Shown here one piece after another: positions 47,706 through 57,935 of a stretch of DNA of 64,000 nucleotides. A program made the translations under genes and the position numbers. The stretch comes from Knufia peltigerae (Eukaryota > Ascomycota > Eurotiomycetes > Chaetothyriales > Trichomeriaceae). Each line of letters opens with the position of its first letter. Within the stretch, counting starts at the first letter, position 1. The notes below the pieces were generated by a model. That model was given only the letters and a program-made list of their open reading frames with translations. It had not been told where the DNA came from and ran no database searches. The stretch is taken from NCBI GenBank assembly GCA_030247855.1, contig JAPDRN010000042.1:62001-126000 (forward strand), read 5' to 3'.

Positions 47706-47737
47706 GGTGGTGGTGTTGGTGGTGGTGTTGGTGGTGG
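47706..47737. repeat. 12-bp tandem repeat GGTGGTGGTGTT
   Basis: Two full units and most of a third lie in the gene desert. The strand is G-rich and has several GG pairs. Confidence 0.85.
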
Positions 47738-50715
47738 CACTTTCGTAACGACATGGAGACCCTCTCTTCACAAAGTAGAAATGTAGTTAGACCGTCCGTG
47801 TTTACTTTGTCCCAGGTGACAATGTCCTACGGAGTCAATGTCGATCTTTCCTTTGATCCACGAAAACATTCCCACAGAACAATGCCTTTTTTGGGTCATT
47901 GAGAGCGACAATCCAGACCCCATGAACACACGGCAGTTATTCTTCATTAAATATGCGGAACAGAATGCCACTGCAGAAACCCATGCCGTCCTCATTCTCC
48001 GCATAAGGAATGGTTGCACTCCGTAGAGCATGTTCGTGGAAATCGTCTCCGGTTCAACCAACCATGTCAAGTTTACAGTACAGAGGACACAGTTGGTGCG
48101 AATGTGCAAAACCTACCTAGGTACTCATACGATTACCTCCTTTGCCTAACTTTTCCCACCAAGGAGGACTCGGTAGGTAGTGCATCTATCGTAGGGTACT
48201 GTAGCTCTATGGGGACATCGATAAGGCCGGGCGGTGGTACGGTGTAGCTCACCCTTCAATGACTGCCGATTAGCAAATACATAGGTACTCCGTACAGGGG
48301 CGATACTCTCGTCCCCTACGGAGTACAATCACTTCATTTTCAGACGCTCAGCCGCGGCCCCCAATCCTCCTCCAGGGGGGAACGGGGGATCACCATTTTA
48401 GGGACAAGACCGCCGAAACGAGACCCCCACAAGAGTAATGCCGAGGACCCCTAGATTAGTATCTCAGGGCTTTCGGTGTTCCCCTAATGTACCTCCGTAG
48501 TACTCGTCTATGTTAAGCAACTTCAACTGCCGTACTCCGTATGGATACACTAAATATTTTGCCAGTAAACTTGGCCCACGAGGATCATTCCCCCTTAGGT
48601 ACGGAGTACCTCAAGTATGTATGGTATAGTTATGCACCGTAAGGTGCCGTGAGCGATGACACCAAACAGGTAAAAGTACGGAGTACGGGACAAAGCTACT
48701 GATGATGAACAACTAGGGCCGTAGTCCGTACCTGGGCAGATGACAACACCGATACCTAACCCTAGACCCGTACCGACAGATGGGGCCCAAATCATTGTTA
48801 TCAACACGAAAGCACCGCGTACTCCTCGAGGACCACTCAATGAACATACATTCCTGTCGGAGAGTTCTCTTCTACTTCTCACCCGATGCACGCACATACG
48901 AGTATCCGCGCACGCATGTCCTACCACTAGAAGACATCATCTTCATCATGTCAACCCTGTTGGCGATAACCTACTCCGTACGGGAGTATCATCCTCTTGA
49001 CTTTCCTGCCACCATACTGTATTTGGACAATGGATTGCCATGAGACTTCACTCGTATGGATCCTGATGCGGATCACGTGGAGCGTGTTACAGTAGAGACT
49101 CCCACCAAGAAAGACAGGCGGGGAGCTAGCTGTCCCGGGTGGTTCGAGTAGGAGACCAACATATCCCAGATCCATGTTGAACGCATAGTCGGTCTCATGT
49201 ATCCGTCTCCGTTCACGTGTCAGGCACCCTTTAATCCCCACGCGTAGAAAGGCGCCCAAGGGGATGGAGGTGTATGCGAGACGTACAGAATTAAACTCGG
49301 TTGACACTTGAACACCGACCATCGACACTTGCTTGTGAATAAACCCTGATGGCAGATTCCAATTGGGTCGACGACATTGGCCCGAGAACCCACAGTTCTT
49401 CGCCTCTCGCTCTCACGAGTATGCAAAGCATGCACTCTCATAATGTCCGTGACGAGAAACTTGATGGTCGGGGGCACATATTCCGTGGATACTTTAGTAT
49501 TCTCGAGACCAAAAATGAAGGTCTCAACCTGTGGTGTGCACCGCAAAACATCTCAGAGTGAGTAACAGTCATTCCAACGGATATGTATGTAAAAGCAACA
49601 TGATGTGTCGAGCAAAGGTAGTGAATGAATGTGGAGACGACAAACGGTGAAGCAATGCATAGTCTCTGAGAACGATTTTCCCCCGTGGTCGTATGTGGCC
49701 TAACGAGCATGGCCATCGAGTTCTAGTATCGCCTCCTTCGACGTAATCACATTGCCCACGAGATTCATCAAATTGAAGAAATCTCGTAGCACTCAGAAAG
49801 AGCACGAGGAAAGCATCTATGTGCTTAAAGTCTTGTGAGTTTCCTCCAAAGACGATGTCGGACGAAATCAAGCAGTTCAGACGCCTCAAAAAAGGCCCCC
49901 GACCACTCAGTGACCATCCCCATCTTCCTAAACGCACCATACGGGCGTCCAGACACGCGGCCAGTTGAACAAGCGCACTCTTATCAAAAGCTTGGTAGAT
50001 CTTATTCGCTCTTAGCATATGAGCTTATCTTTCGCAGCGGGGCATGGCCAATCGCCATCCGCTCGTCTCAAGCCACACGCTTGGAGAACCTGAATCCGGG
50101 GTACTCGGGGTGCAAAGCAAACTTCGCTCAAAGGTCTCATGACAGGTCGGACCGCTCTCAAACTCATAGCTTGACATTTCGTCGAGTCGAGTTTATACAA
50201 CTTTTGTTGGCAAAGGTTCCTGTCGTCAAAGTCGATCAAAAGAGGGCGGTACACTGTGGTGATTAGAGCGACCTCATTTCCGTATCCTTCATTGTTCGAA
50301 AACGTGGACTGTGCATTCGCGATTGACCTCGATGGCAAATTTGTCCCCTGCAGGGCAATCACCATGGTGTGCCAGAAGCCACCACCTATTGGTCAAATTT
50401 GTGTTTCTTCTTCCATGCTTATCTCTGACCACTCCGAGCCAGTTTTAAACAAAGCATTCTAGACTGTTCAAGGAACGGTCGTAGTGGGTGATGTCGTCAG
50501 CTCAACGGCAGCATTAATGCTAATGTGCGTCGCGCTTGAGTTGGTCACAGCGCACTTAGATGACCTCTTCTGCGACGGGTCGCTGCGTTTCAGGATACTA
50601 GCCATGTACCACTTCTCACTCACATCTTGAGCAAACAAGCGTATTCTGCAGTAGCGTTGTGAGCACAATACTACTCGTGACTTGAGAGTTCATACTCAAT
50701 TCCGAAAGAACAGCA

Positions 50716-51351
50716 ATGGTTGCAGCTAATGGCGACAAAGTTTTCGTACATGTTGGGATTGGTGGTGCAGGTACGTCTTGTCTCCTTGATCTCTAGCCAC
50801 ACGAGCCATAACGAGTCAAACTAGGAAATGTCGTAGATTCCTCAAAAAGAGACATCCGGTGTCCAAGTCATACCACCGACCCTCAATCTTTCCGGCAAGA
50901 ATTTGGCTCGCGCAGATTCAGCACAGGCATCGGAGGATCTGGCAACATCAATATGGCTAACCAGCTTGAGAGGCAAAATGACGTCGAGGAGACCGCTCGC
51001 TTGTTGTATGATATGCAAGCGCCAGGTATAGTGCTATCTGGCGATAGTTATTACACTGGTATAGGTTGGCACTTTTTCCTTCGGTAGTCGGTGCATGCTT
51101 GTCTATCACCATGCTGATTTATCCCAGGTGGCTTTGCCAACAAACACCATCCGACAGAAGCTGAGATCGAAGAAGCTCGTCAAAACAACGATAATATACG
51201 TCGACAAAGCATCGCCAACATCAATAAACGTCGAGACAGCCTTGCATTGAGCATTAACGACACCCCCTCAAGTAGCTGGAGTAGCCGACGAATGAGCGTC
51301 ACTGACTCCATGAAAGATTTCTTCAAGGCCCGAAGGTCGACGAAGACCTGA
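50716..51351 (+). CDS. DUF3602-type small protein
   Basis: Three short exons, 50716-50770, 50825-51058 and 51128-51351, give 170 residues and are easily missed because no exon is long. Introns are 54 and 69 nt with GTACGT..ACTAG and GTATAG..CCCAG ends, and the phases agree. The protein opens MVAANGDKVFVHVGIGGAGN, and a second glycine motif, STGIGGSGNIN, follows about 40 residues later, with a third weaker repeat at SGDSYYTGGFANKHH. Such G-[RI]-G-G-x-G-N repeats are the mark of the DUF3602 family, small fungal proteins of unknown function. The C-terminus is basic and serine-rich (RRDSLALSIND, SSSWSSRRMSVTDS). It is convergent with the 7-TM protein gene, and only 200 bp separate the stops. Family call is good; function is unknown. 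Confidence 0.72.
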
Positions 51352-51551
51352 CCTGGTGAGAGGCTCTGGAGGTGGATGAAGCATGGCCTTGTGCCGTGAA
51401 GAACCAGCGAAAGCCTACTTGGCGAGGCTTGTCGCCAATAGTCTAGTGTGGTTCAGAGCAACATAATGTATGCCGCAATAGTTCTTGCACATACATGCAG
51501 CAGCTAGCAAACGCTTCTCTGCATAAAGTGTCAATATTCCAGCTGGCATCC

Positions 51552-52649
51552 TCAACCGGGTCCATTTGCATGTCCATTAGGGATCGGGTTTTGTGATGGT
51601 AGAGTATCAACATGCTCAAGTCTGGCAATCTCGAGATCGATGTCATAGTCTTCCCCATTACGACGAAGAGAGGTGCTTCGATTTCGTGGATGAGAAGCCC
51701 GCGTGACGTCGGTCTTGATTTTGGTTAGATCCACAAAATCAGAAATGTCGTTTTCATCCACTCGACTCAATGCAGATGAATTGCGTTTTTCGGCGCTTCC
51801 AGGAATCGTTATCGATGGACGTCGATTACTGCCCTGTCTAGGGCCTCCAACAAACTTGACAAGTCTTCCAAGGATGGCGAATTCGAGCTTAAGCTTGATC
51901 GAGTAGAAGACCGGTTTGATTGTCGTCTCGAGGATGTACAGTGACGCACATTCAAGACCCAACAGGCCAACGTCCATAATGATGATGAGGACGTTGATCG
52001 CCATAAGCTGGTACATCAGTCGTCGAGTATTTTCTTGTACTGAAGTCTGCAGGATTCGCACCGTCTCGATGATGTAGATGGTCGAAAGAATAACTTCTTG
52101 AAGAAAGAAACCACACATCTGCACCTTCTCCATAACATTGTACCCGCGCACAAAGGTCTGGGTGTCGGTATCGCTGTTTGAGCCAAAGGTGAGAACGGTT
52201 GTTGGTATGTGCAAACAGATTGCATTGATAATGATCATCCATTTTGTCCATCTGAGAATTTTATCGCCCTTTTCTCCGGTGACAATAAGATGTAATCTTG
52301 ACCACAAAACAATGGCTTGGCCAGTCACCATAGGATACCAGCCGATGGACAGGAGGAAGACAGAAAACCATTTCCCTCCGCCCTTGAGTATCGAGAAATA
52401 CTTGAATAGAAAACCCAAGGCGTATGGTATTATGCCGAGTCCTGAAATAACCAAACTCCAGAAATAAAGGCCTTTGAACTTGTTGAAGGTGCCAAACACC
52501 ATTATCTGGAGCTCGATGACATTGTACATGGCCAGTGAGAGGAAGAAGGCGATGATGACCTTGACGGCCAGGCTATCGCCTTCATAGCCACCTGTGATGC
52601 CCAGTCCAGGTGACGAGGGAGAGCTGGCTGCAGAGTTGTTCCCGGACAT
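51552..52649 (-). CDS. Seven-helix membrane protein (DUF7703 type)
   Basis: An intronless frame of 365 residues has about seven hydrophobic helices in the first 265 residues. The first is VKVIIAFFLSLAMYNVIELQ, and later ones include WSLVISGLGIIPYALGF, WFSVFLLSIGWYPMVTGQ and MAINVLIIIMDVGLLG. The YNxIEL motif in helix 1 is what suggests the fungal DUF7703 integral membrane family. The C-terminal 100 residues are polar and serine-rich (NRRPSITIPGSAEKRNSS, RNRSTSLRRNG) and would face the cytosol with several likely phosphorylation sites. The layout, seven helices with a regulated tail, is receptor-like, but no ligand or G-protein coupling is known to me for this family, and transport is equally open. 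ATG at 52649 precedes a short extracellular-type serine/glycine-rich start. Confidence 0.82.
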   Translation of the reverse strand: MSGNNSAASSPSSPGLGITGGYEGDSLAVKVIIAFFLSLAMYNVIELQIMVFGTFNKFKGLYFWSLVISGLGIIPYALGFLFKYFSILKGGGKWFSVFLLSIGWYPMVTGQAIVLWSRLHLIVTGEKGDKILRWTKWMIIINAICLHIPTTVLTFGSNSDTDTQTFVRGYNVMEKVQMCGFFLQEVILSTIYIIETVRILQTSVQENTRRLMYQLMAINVLIIIMDVGLLGLECASLYILETTIKPVFYSIKLKLEFAILGRLVKFVGGPRQGSNRRPSITIPGSAEKRNSSALSRVDENDISDFVDLTKIKTDVTRASHPRNRSTSLRRNGEDYDIDLEIARLEHVDTLPSQNPIPNGHANGPG

Positions 52650-54015
52650 TGTTATTGGCTATTGAACGAAAAATTGGCGCAACGTCTGGAAAGGGACATG
52701 GCTTTCACAATCCTCGTGCTCCGTCGGACTGTGCTTCTTCTGGCGACTGAGCGCATGAGCTATGCTGGGAACTCTAGAGCAGGAATCCAGTCGTACGCGA
52801 TTATGGCGACAGTGGCAATTCGCACTGATGATTTTGCAAAGTCAATTCGGCCAGAACAAAAGGACCACACCAGAACAGCCTAAAGAAAAACCCAGGCCAA
52901 GGAAAGCTCCTCCCTTCTCCCTCTCTGCGCCCTCAGCGACGCAAAATTTGACTATGGCGATCATGGTTGACCCCGCGAAATTGCTGGCCTTGGTTGAGCT
53001 TCGGTGGCCAATGTGCGGGCCAGTGAAGCCTAGTGGCCGAAATTTCGAGGCCCGACCGTCACCAGCTTTACCTGACACAGCAATTCTTTCACATAACAAC
53101 AATGTAACCGAGATGTGGAAGCCCCGGAAAGCCGGACACTCGGCGGTGGTTTACGTCATTTGCCATCAACTCGAACAGCCTTGATCCAGTGATAAAACAG
53201 GCTGATTGCAGATCTGTATACGGGAAAAGCAATTCCAAGGTCATCTGACCTTTCGATGAGAAATGTATATGTACTTGGAAAAATCCGCCCAATTGACCAG
53301 GCTGCGAAGAGGATATCAGCGAAGAAGGTCACTGATTGGGGCCTGATCAATGTCATTCCTGGGTATGGCTGACATGATCACCCTCAAGAGCGAGTTTCCC
53401 CGGCTATAGAGAAGTACGCGATTGGTGTAGGTCACCCAAGTCTACACGCTTGATGCTTTATCTGAAGGATGAAGTCAGCTCAGATGTGCTATCTGACTGT
53501 CCGAATGTCATCGCGCAATAGGAAAGGCTGGTCTCAGGCATTCAGAGCCGGAGGCTTGCGATGGCAATGTCTGTTACTGCGTGCCTTTAGCTGTGACCCT
53601 TCCACTATACATCCGGATTATCTCTGTGACCGACCAAAGCTCGTTCACGGCTGCTCTGAGCGTCGGCAGGATATTGTAATGTCCACGCAGATTGAGGGGG
53701 TCTTTCTGCCCGCATAGCCCCCTTATCTCGTTCAGTATTTTTGACAACATTCAGCGGGGAGCAGCAATGCTGAATAACCAGATGCGCAGTGCCGTAAAGA
53801 AAATACTGCGATGGAAGCCTTCCTTGTCCGGGAAGGCTCGCTGGGTAGGGCGCCCATGGCTTTACATCATACATCGGTGCATTGGTGCCATTCTTGCCCC
53901 CGCTCCTCTTTTTCTCTTATTTCGCCGTCAGGATCTGAGCCAGAGTTCATGGAATCCTGGTGTAAGCATTTTGTGGCCGCCGGTTGAGATGTGGCCTTGT
54001 GTTATAGGTGTCCGT
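52650..54015. other. Intergenic region
   Basis: This 1.4 kb lies between the starts of the 7-TM gene and the 3' end of the next minus-strand gene. The frame 52762-53184 plus is not protein-like. No other feature is seen. Confidence 0.45.
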
Positions 54016-54612
54016 TCAGACTGCGCCAGTAGCCGAGTTATCAGCATCTCTGGCGGCATCAGACTGTAACCTTGCCTCTCTCTGGGCCTCTTGCCGCAAC
54101 ACTTCCAACCAATCTCTCCTCATGACAGGATGTTGCAGAATACTATCTCTACCGCTTCCCTCGGTAGCCGCTGGACTTGGACTCCTCCTCGCACTGGCAT
54201 GATATGAAGGAGGCCGCGTTCGTCCGGTAGACGAAGTCTCAAGACTCGTCCTCGCAACAAAGGTTGTTCTTGTGGTGTCGCCAGTATTCATCGTGGTAAG
54301 ATTTGTGTATCGAGTAGAGGGAATCGAGACAATCGAGGATACAGGTGAGAGCGGTGGGTAAGACGCGCCATCATCCTCTATAGTCTCGGGCTGGACAAAG
54401 ACCTCAAACTGCGCAGCTTTCTTCTCGTCGATCGTGAGCAATGGCTGTTGTGCAACATCACTGTATCGAGGGGGATTCTCGCTGTGCCTGGGCGAGTAAG
54501 GACGAATAGTAGTAGATGTAACCGAGACCATGCGAGCACGACGGGTTTCGGCTTCAACTTGGCTTGCGCCGCGGGCTTCGGAGGAGCAACAGGAAAACAA
54601 GGCGAGACCCAT
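54016..54612 (-). CDS. Small Ser/Thr-rich protein with predicted N-terminal lipid anchor
   Basis: A 198-residue frame starts at ATG 54612 with MGLALFSCCSSE. Gly2 followed by small residues and Ser7 fits N-myristoylation, and Cys8/Cys9 could be palmitoylated, so attachment to the inner face of the plasma membrane is likely. The middle is disordered and rich in Ser, Thr and Pro. It contains PPRYSDV, a PPxY-type site for WW-domain ubiquitin ligases such as Rsp5, and a second PPSYHASARR. The C-terminus is a charged helix, MRRDWLEVLRQEAQREARLQ. I do not recognise the family. PPxY sites together with a membrane anchor would suit a trafficking adaptor, but this is inference. Confidence 0.6.
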   Translation of the reverse strand: MGLALFSCCSSEARGASQVEAETRRARMVSVTSTTIRPYSPRHSENPPRYSDVAQQPLLTIDEKKAAQFEVFVQPETIEDDGASYPPLSPVSSIVSIPSTRYTNLTTMNTGDTTRTTFVARTSLETSSTGRTRPPSYHASARRSPSPAATEGSGRDSILQHPVMRRDWLEVLRQEAQREARLQSDAARDADNSATGAV

Positions 54613-55197
54613 GGTCTACGTCAACTATGTCCCACGTTTTGACCTGGCTTGAGAACATGCATCACTCACAAACTATGTTGCAAAAGTTTTCGGGAGACAC
54701 GAGTTCCCTTTAGCAAGCTGACGCACTGGATTGCGGCAGTGCAGGCAGAAGAGGATCGAGGCAGCCCGCCAAGGGGAACTCCCCCAACCGGGAAATAGGG
54801 TGACGCCGCCTGTGCTCAGCCCCCACCTGTGGGTCTCAAATGCTCTAAATAGCGAGAGAGCACTCCGTACATATTGAGCATGCACTTAAGTGAACGACTG
54901 TGAATCTTCTGCGAGGTGATCTAACATAGTGTACTTTTTGGCTGCAATTCGCGCTATCAAAATGTACTGATGAAGGTGTGAAGAATAAAACAATTCAAAG
55001 AACAATGAGTCCTAACCCCGCTCACTATAATCCCAGGGTTGCGAGCTACAGACTTGAATCTATTCATTGAGTCGAGGGGTTGGTGAGCAGAACACAATTT
55101 TCCAGGAGCCAGTACTCCTTCGTAGGTACAAGTACCCTGCTGAACCTGACACGTTGGGCTACCCCTACTAACCCAAAGACTCACTCTGAGCCGTGAG
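54613..55197. other. Intergenic region
   Basis: This 585 bp separates the small lipidated-protein gene from the 3' end of the MFS gene. Nothing of note is seen. Confidence 0.45.
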
Positions 55198-56816
55198 TTA
55201 CAAGACGTACTTGTAATCTGGATGATGATCTCCCAGTTTGTCAAGCTGGTCTGCGAAGCTGAGCGAACTGATGTCGGCGAGGAGTTTCTGTCTGTACTCG
55301 GGATCGTCCTTCTTCTTGTTCTCGCGGCTGCACACCCACATGACTATGGCGGTGAGCACCAAAAAGATGACGTTCATTGAGAGCATGAATCTGGCGGCGA
55401 AGAGGTAGTAGGGAGCGTCTTTACTGGGGAAGATCCACGTGCTCACGATGCCGCCGATGTTGTTGCACACGCAGTTCATGGCGATGGCGGTGGCCCGACG
55501 AGTGTGACCGGCAGTATTGTTCGGGATCCAGGCAATGAGGCATGGTCCATTAGAATAGATGCCTCCCAAGAGGAAAAAGAGACCCGTGTAGCGCACCGCG
55601 ACCGTTCTGCCGACGTAAAACATGATGACCCCGATCAAGGAGAGGAGAAGGGTGCAGATCATCGGGATGCCGCGCATTTGGTATCGGTCCGAGAAATAGG
55701 CGACGAAGATGCTGAGGAGAAACGCCACCGCGTAAGGGGGAACGGTCATCAATTGTGTCCGGATGGAGCTGTAGCCCATGCTTCTCACGATCGAGGGCGT
55801 AAATAGAGCCAAGCCGAAGATGACACAGCCGGAACAGATGGCGCAGAGCCACACCAGGACAATATGGGGATCCTTAAAGGTCGAGAGCACCTTCTTCGTC
55901 GTCACCTTTTCGTTTTCGAGGATATCAACATCGAGCCTAAGTCGCGTGGCGCAGCGGGTGGCCTCCTCGGGGGTGAATATCTTTATCTGTTGGGGCGTAT
56001 TTGGAAGGAACAAAAAGACGACGACGGCCCAAACGACGGTAAATAAACCTTCGAGGCAGAAAATCCACTGCCATCCTCGCATGTTTCCGATTCCGTCCAT
56101 TTTTTCTATCGCGGCTGCAAGGAGACCGGAAAAGGCCCCGGAGAGAGATGCCGCGGACCAGAAGAGGGCGATTCTCAATGACAGATCACTGCGTCGATAG
56201 AACGAGCTGAGGTAGAGAATGATACCAGGGAATATACCGCCTTCCATCAAGCCTAGAAAGAATCGCACGGCCAAGAAACCACTGTAGCTTTTCACCTGGC
56301 TTTGGAGCGTGGTGATTACACCCCAAGAGAAACAAAGGAAGGGAATATAGTACTTCGGACCGACTTTCTTAATCACAAGGTTCGAGGGGATTTCGCTCGC
56401 AATATAAGGAATATACGTGACAGTGATCGCTGTGGAGAGATCGTCAGCTCAGGGTTTTCCGTAGCGAGGATAAGTACAGTAACTTACCAGTCTGGTATTG
56501 GTAATCGCTTATGCCCAGGTCTTTTTGGAGGCCAGCCTTATCACAAACATCGATGTCAGCTAATCTGTATATTCTGTGGGTGATAGTTGCTATTACGTAC
56601 CACACGCGCATTTCCAACATTGGCTCGGTCAAGGAAGGCCAGCAAGTAGACAGTGGTCAACAAAGGGATCAACAACAGGTCCAGTTTCAAGATGAGCTTG
56701 CGGTCGAACGCTTTCCACTGCTCGTCGGATTGCTCATGGACTGTTGTTCCGACCTCCTGTTCCTGAACATTCGAGTCCAGGACATCTTTTTCAGACATGT
56801 TGTCGTTAAGGGTCAT
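55198..56816 (-). CDS. MFS transporter, anion:cation symporter (allantoate/nicotinate permease) family
   Basis: Three exons, 56816-56601, 56536-56488 and 56429-55198, give 498 residues. Introns of 64 and 58 nt (GTACGT..ATAAG and GTAAGT..CACAG) flank a 49-nt micro-exon that encodes AGLQKDLGISDYQYQT, the typical first extracellular loop of the Dal5/Tna1 group. The helices follow the family pattern: LLLIPLLTTVYLLAFLDRAN, FLCFSWGVITTLQSQVK, FFLGLMEGGIFPGIILYLSS, then a long central loop and a second half ending AIVMWVCSRENKKKD. The longer frame begins at TTG, so the ATG at 56816 is used. Members carry carboxylate-like substrates such as allantoate, nicotinate, pantothenate or biotin precursors into the cell. 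It lies 1.1 kb from the GMC gene on the same strand and may supply the substrate or export a product of that pathway; this is inference. Confidence 0.88.
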
Positions 56817-57935
56817 TCTTTGTCCGACGGTCAAGGGGGAAAAATCGAATTGAGTCGACTCGTACGCGGAATCTCAGTGCTCACACACAGGCAGCTCTGA
56901 TGGTTGTGTTTTCTCAGTACATCGTTCTTTCTTGAGGATCAATATATAAAAATTCAAGGATGGTCGTGCGCGAAAGAGATCGAACTAGCGGGGTATAGAA
57001 TCTGGGGAGCGCGGGCTCCACAATTTTCCGCGCAATACTCAGTAATCCCTATTCCGTATTCCAGATTCCTTAAAAGAATCGAGACTTCAAGACCCAAAGC
57101 ACATGGGAACCCGGAATCAAGCTGATGTCGTACGCAAAATAAGGCAAGAGACTAGTATGGTCTGGCTTGATGCACGTGAGCGGACCAGGATTGTGGGTCC
57201 ACATAGACCACTTATTGAATGGTCTCAAGAGTTTTTACCTCCACATTGACATTTAACATTGGTCATGAGACGGTCGAGGGATGTGCTGATTTCCCACGAT
57301 TTGTGAAAGAAAGACTCATTACTCGACAGGCTCGGGCTCAAGCCGCATGAGTAGACCAAAAGAGCAAATTTCCGGGCCCGTATTAAAAAGGCTGGGCTCA
57401 TCTCTTGCCACAGTTATGGCCCATCAGCTCATCGACGTCTCGCGTTTTGGTATCGCATCGGGGAGGTGTCGAGGTCTGGCCCTTGATTAGTGCGCAGAAC
57501 TGAGGAAATTTCTTGCAAAATTATGTCTTAATCACGTCGAATCTTCAGAAGGCCTGGTGGCGAAGGGAAAACAGAGACCTCCGAAATGGACTCGCTGGTC
57601 TCTCGCGCCGTATGACCAACACAATTAATCATGGTGGCGAGGTGGAACTCTTCCCAACGTTTTTATTTTCATAGAAGGACAAACGCGGTCAAATGGGTAC
57701 TCATGACCTTTCTATACCTGCTTGCATACTTTCACTCAGTGAAGAACACATCTGCGGAGGAATATGGGTGACCGAATCCACCGACCATCAGCGGGTTCAG
57801 GGACCGCAATTGTCTCTCGCTGAAGCTGCCCAGGCACGGTCGAACACTCTCACTGTCAATTAGCCACGAACAGGGAACTCCTCTAGTTAACACTCGCTTG
57901 CTTTTGTATCTTTTCCTCCCAGGCTCACCGCCATC
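56817..57935. promoter_or_regulatory. Promoter region of the MFS gene
   Basis: This 1.1 kb lies between the MFS start and the 3' end of the GMC gene. No open frame of coding quality is present. I could not identify a regulator site with confidence. Confidence 0.4.

Larger units (their letters stand above)
44446..50715. other. 6.3 kb gene desert with many near-palindromic 11-mers
   Basis: I read both strands and found no credible gene, RNA gene or transposon. The region contains many exact or near copies of GTACTCCGTAC/GTACGGAGTAC, for example at 45582, 45962, 48285, 48317, 48532, 48599, 48676 and 48972, a GT run at 45454-45466 and a 12-bp tandem repeat at 47706. Open frames such as 47200-47622 minus and 49569-50018 minus have no domain or natural composition. 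Non-coding RNA or long-range promoter elements are possible. Confidence 0.5.
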
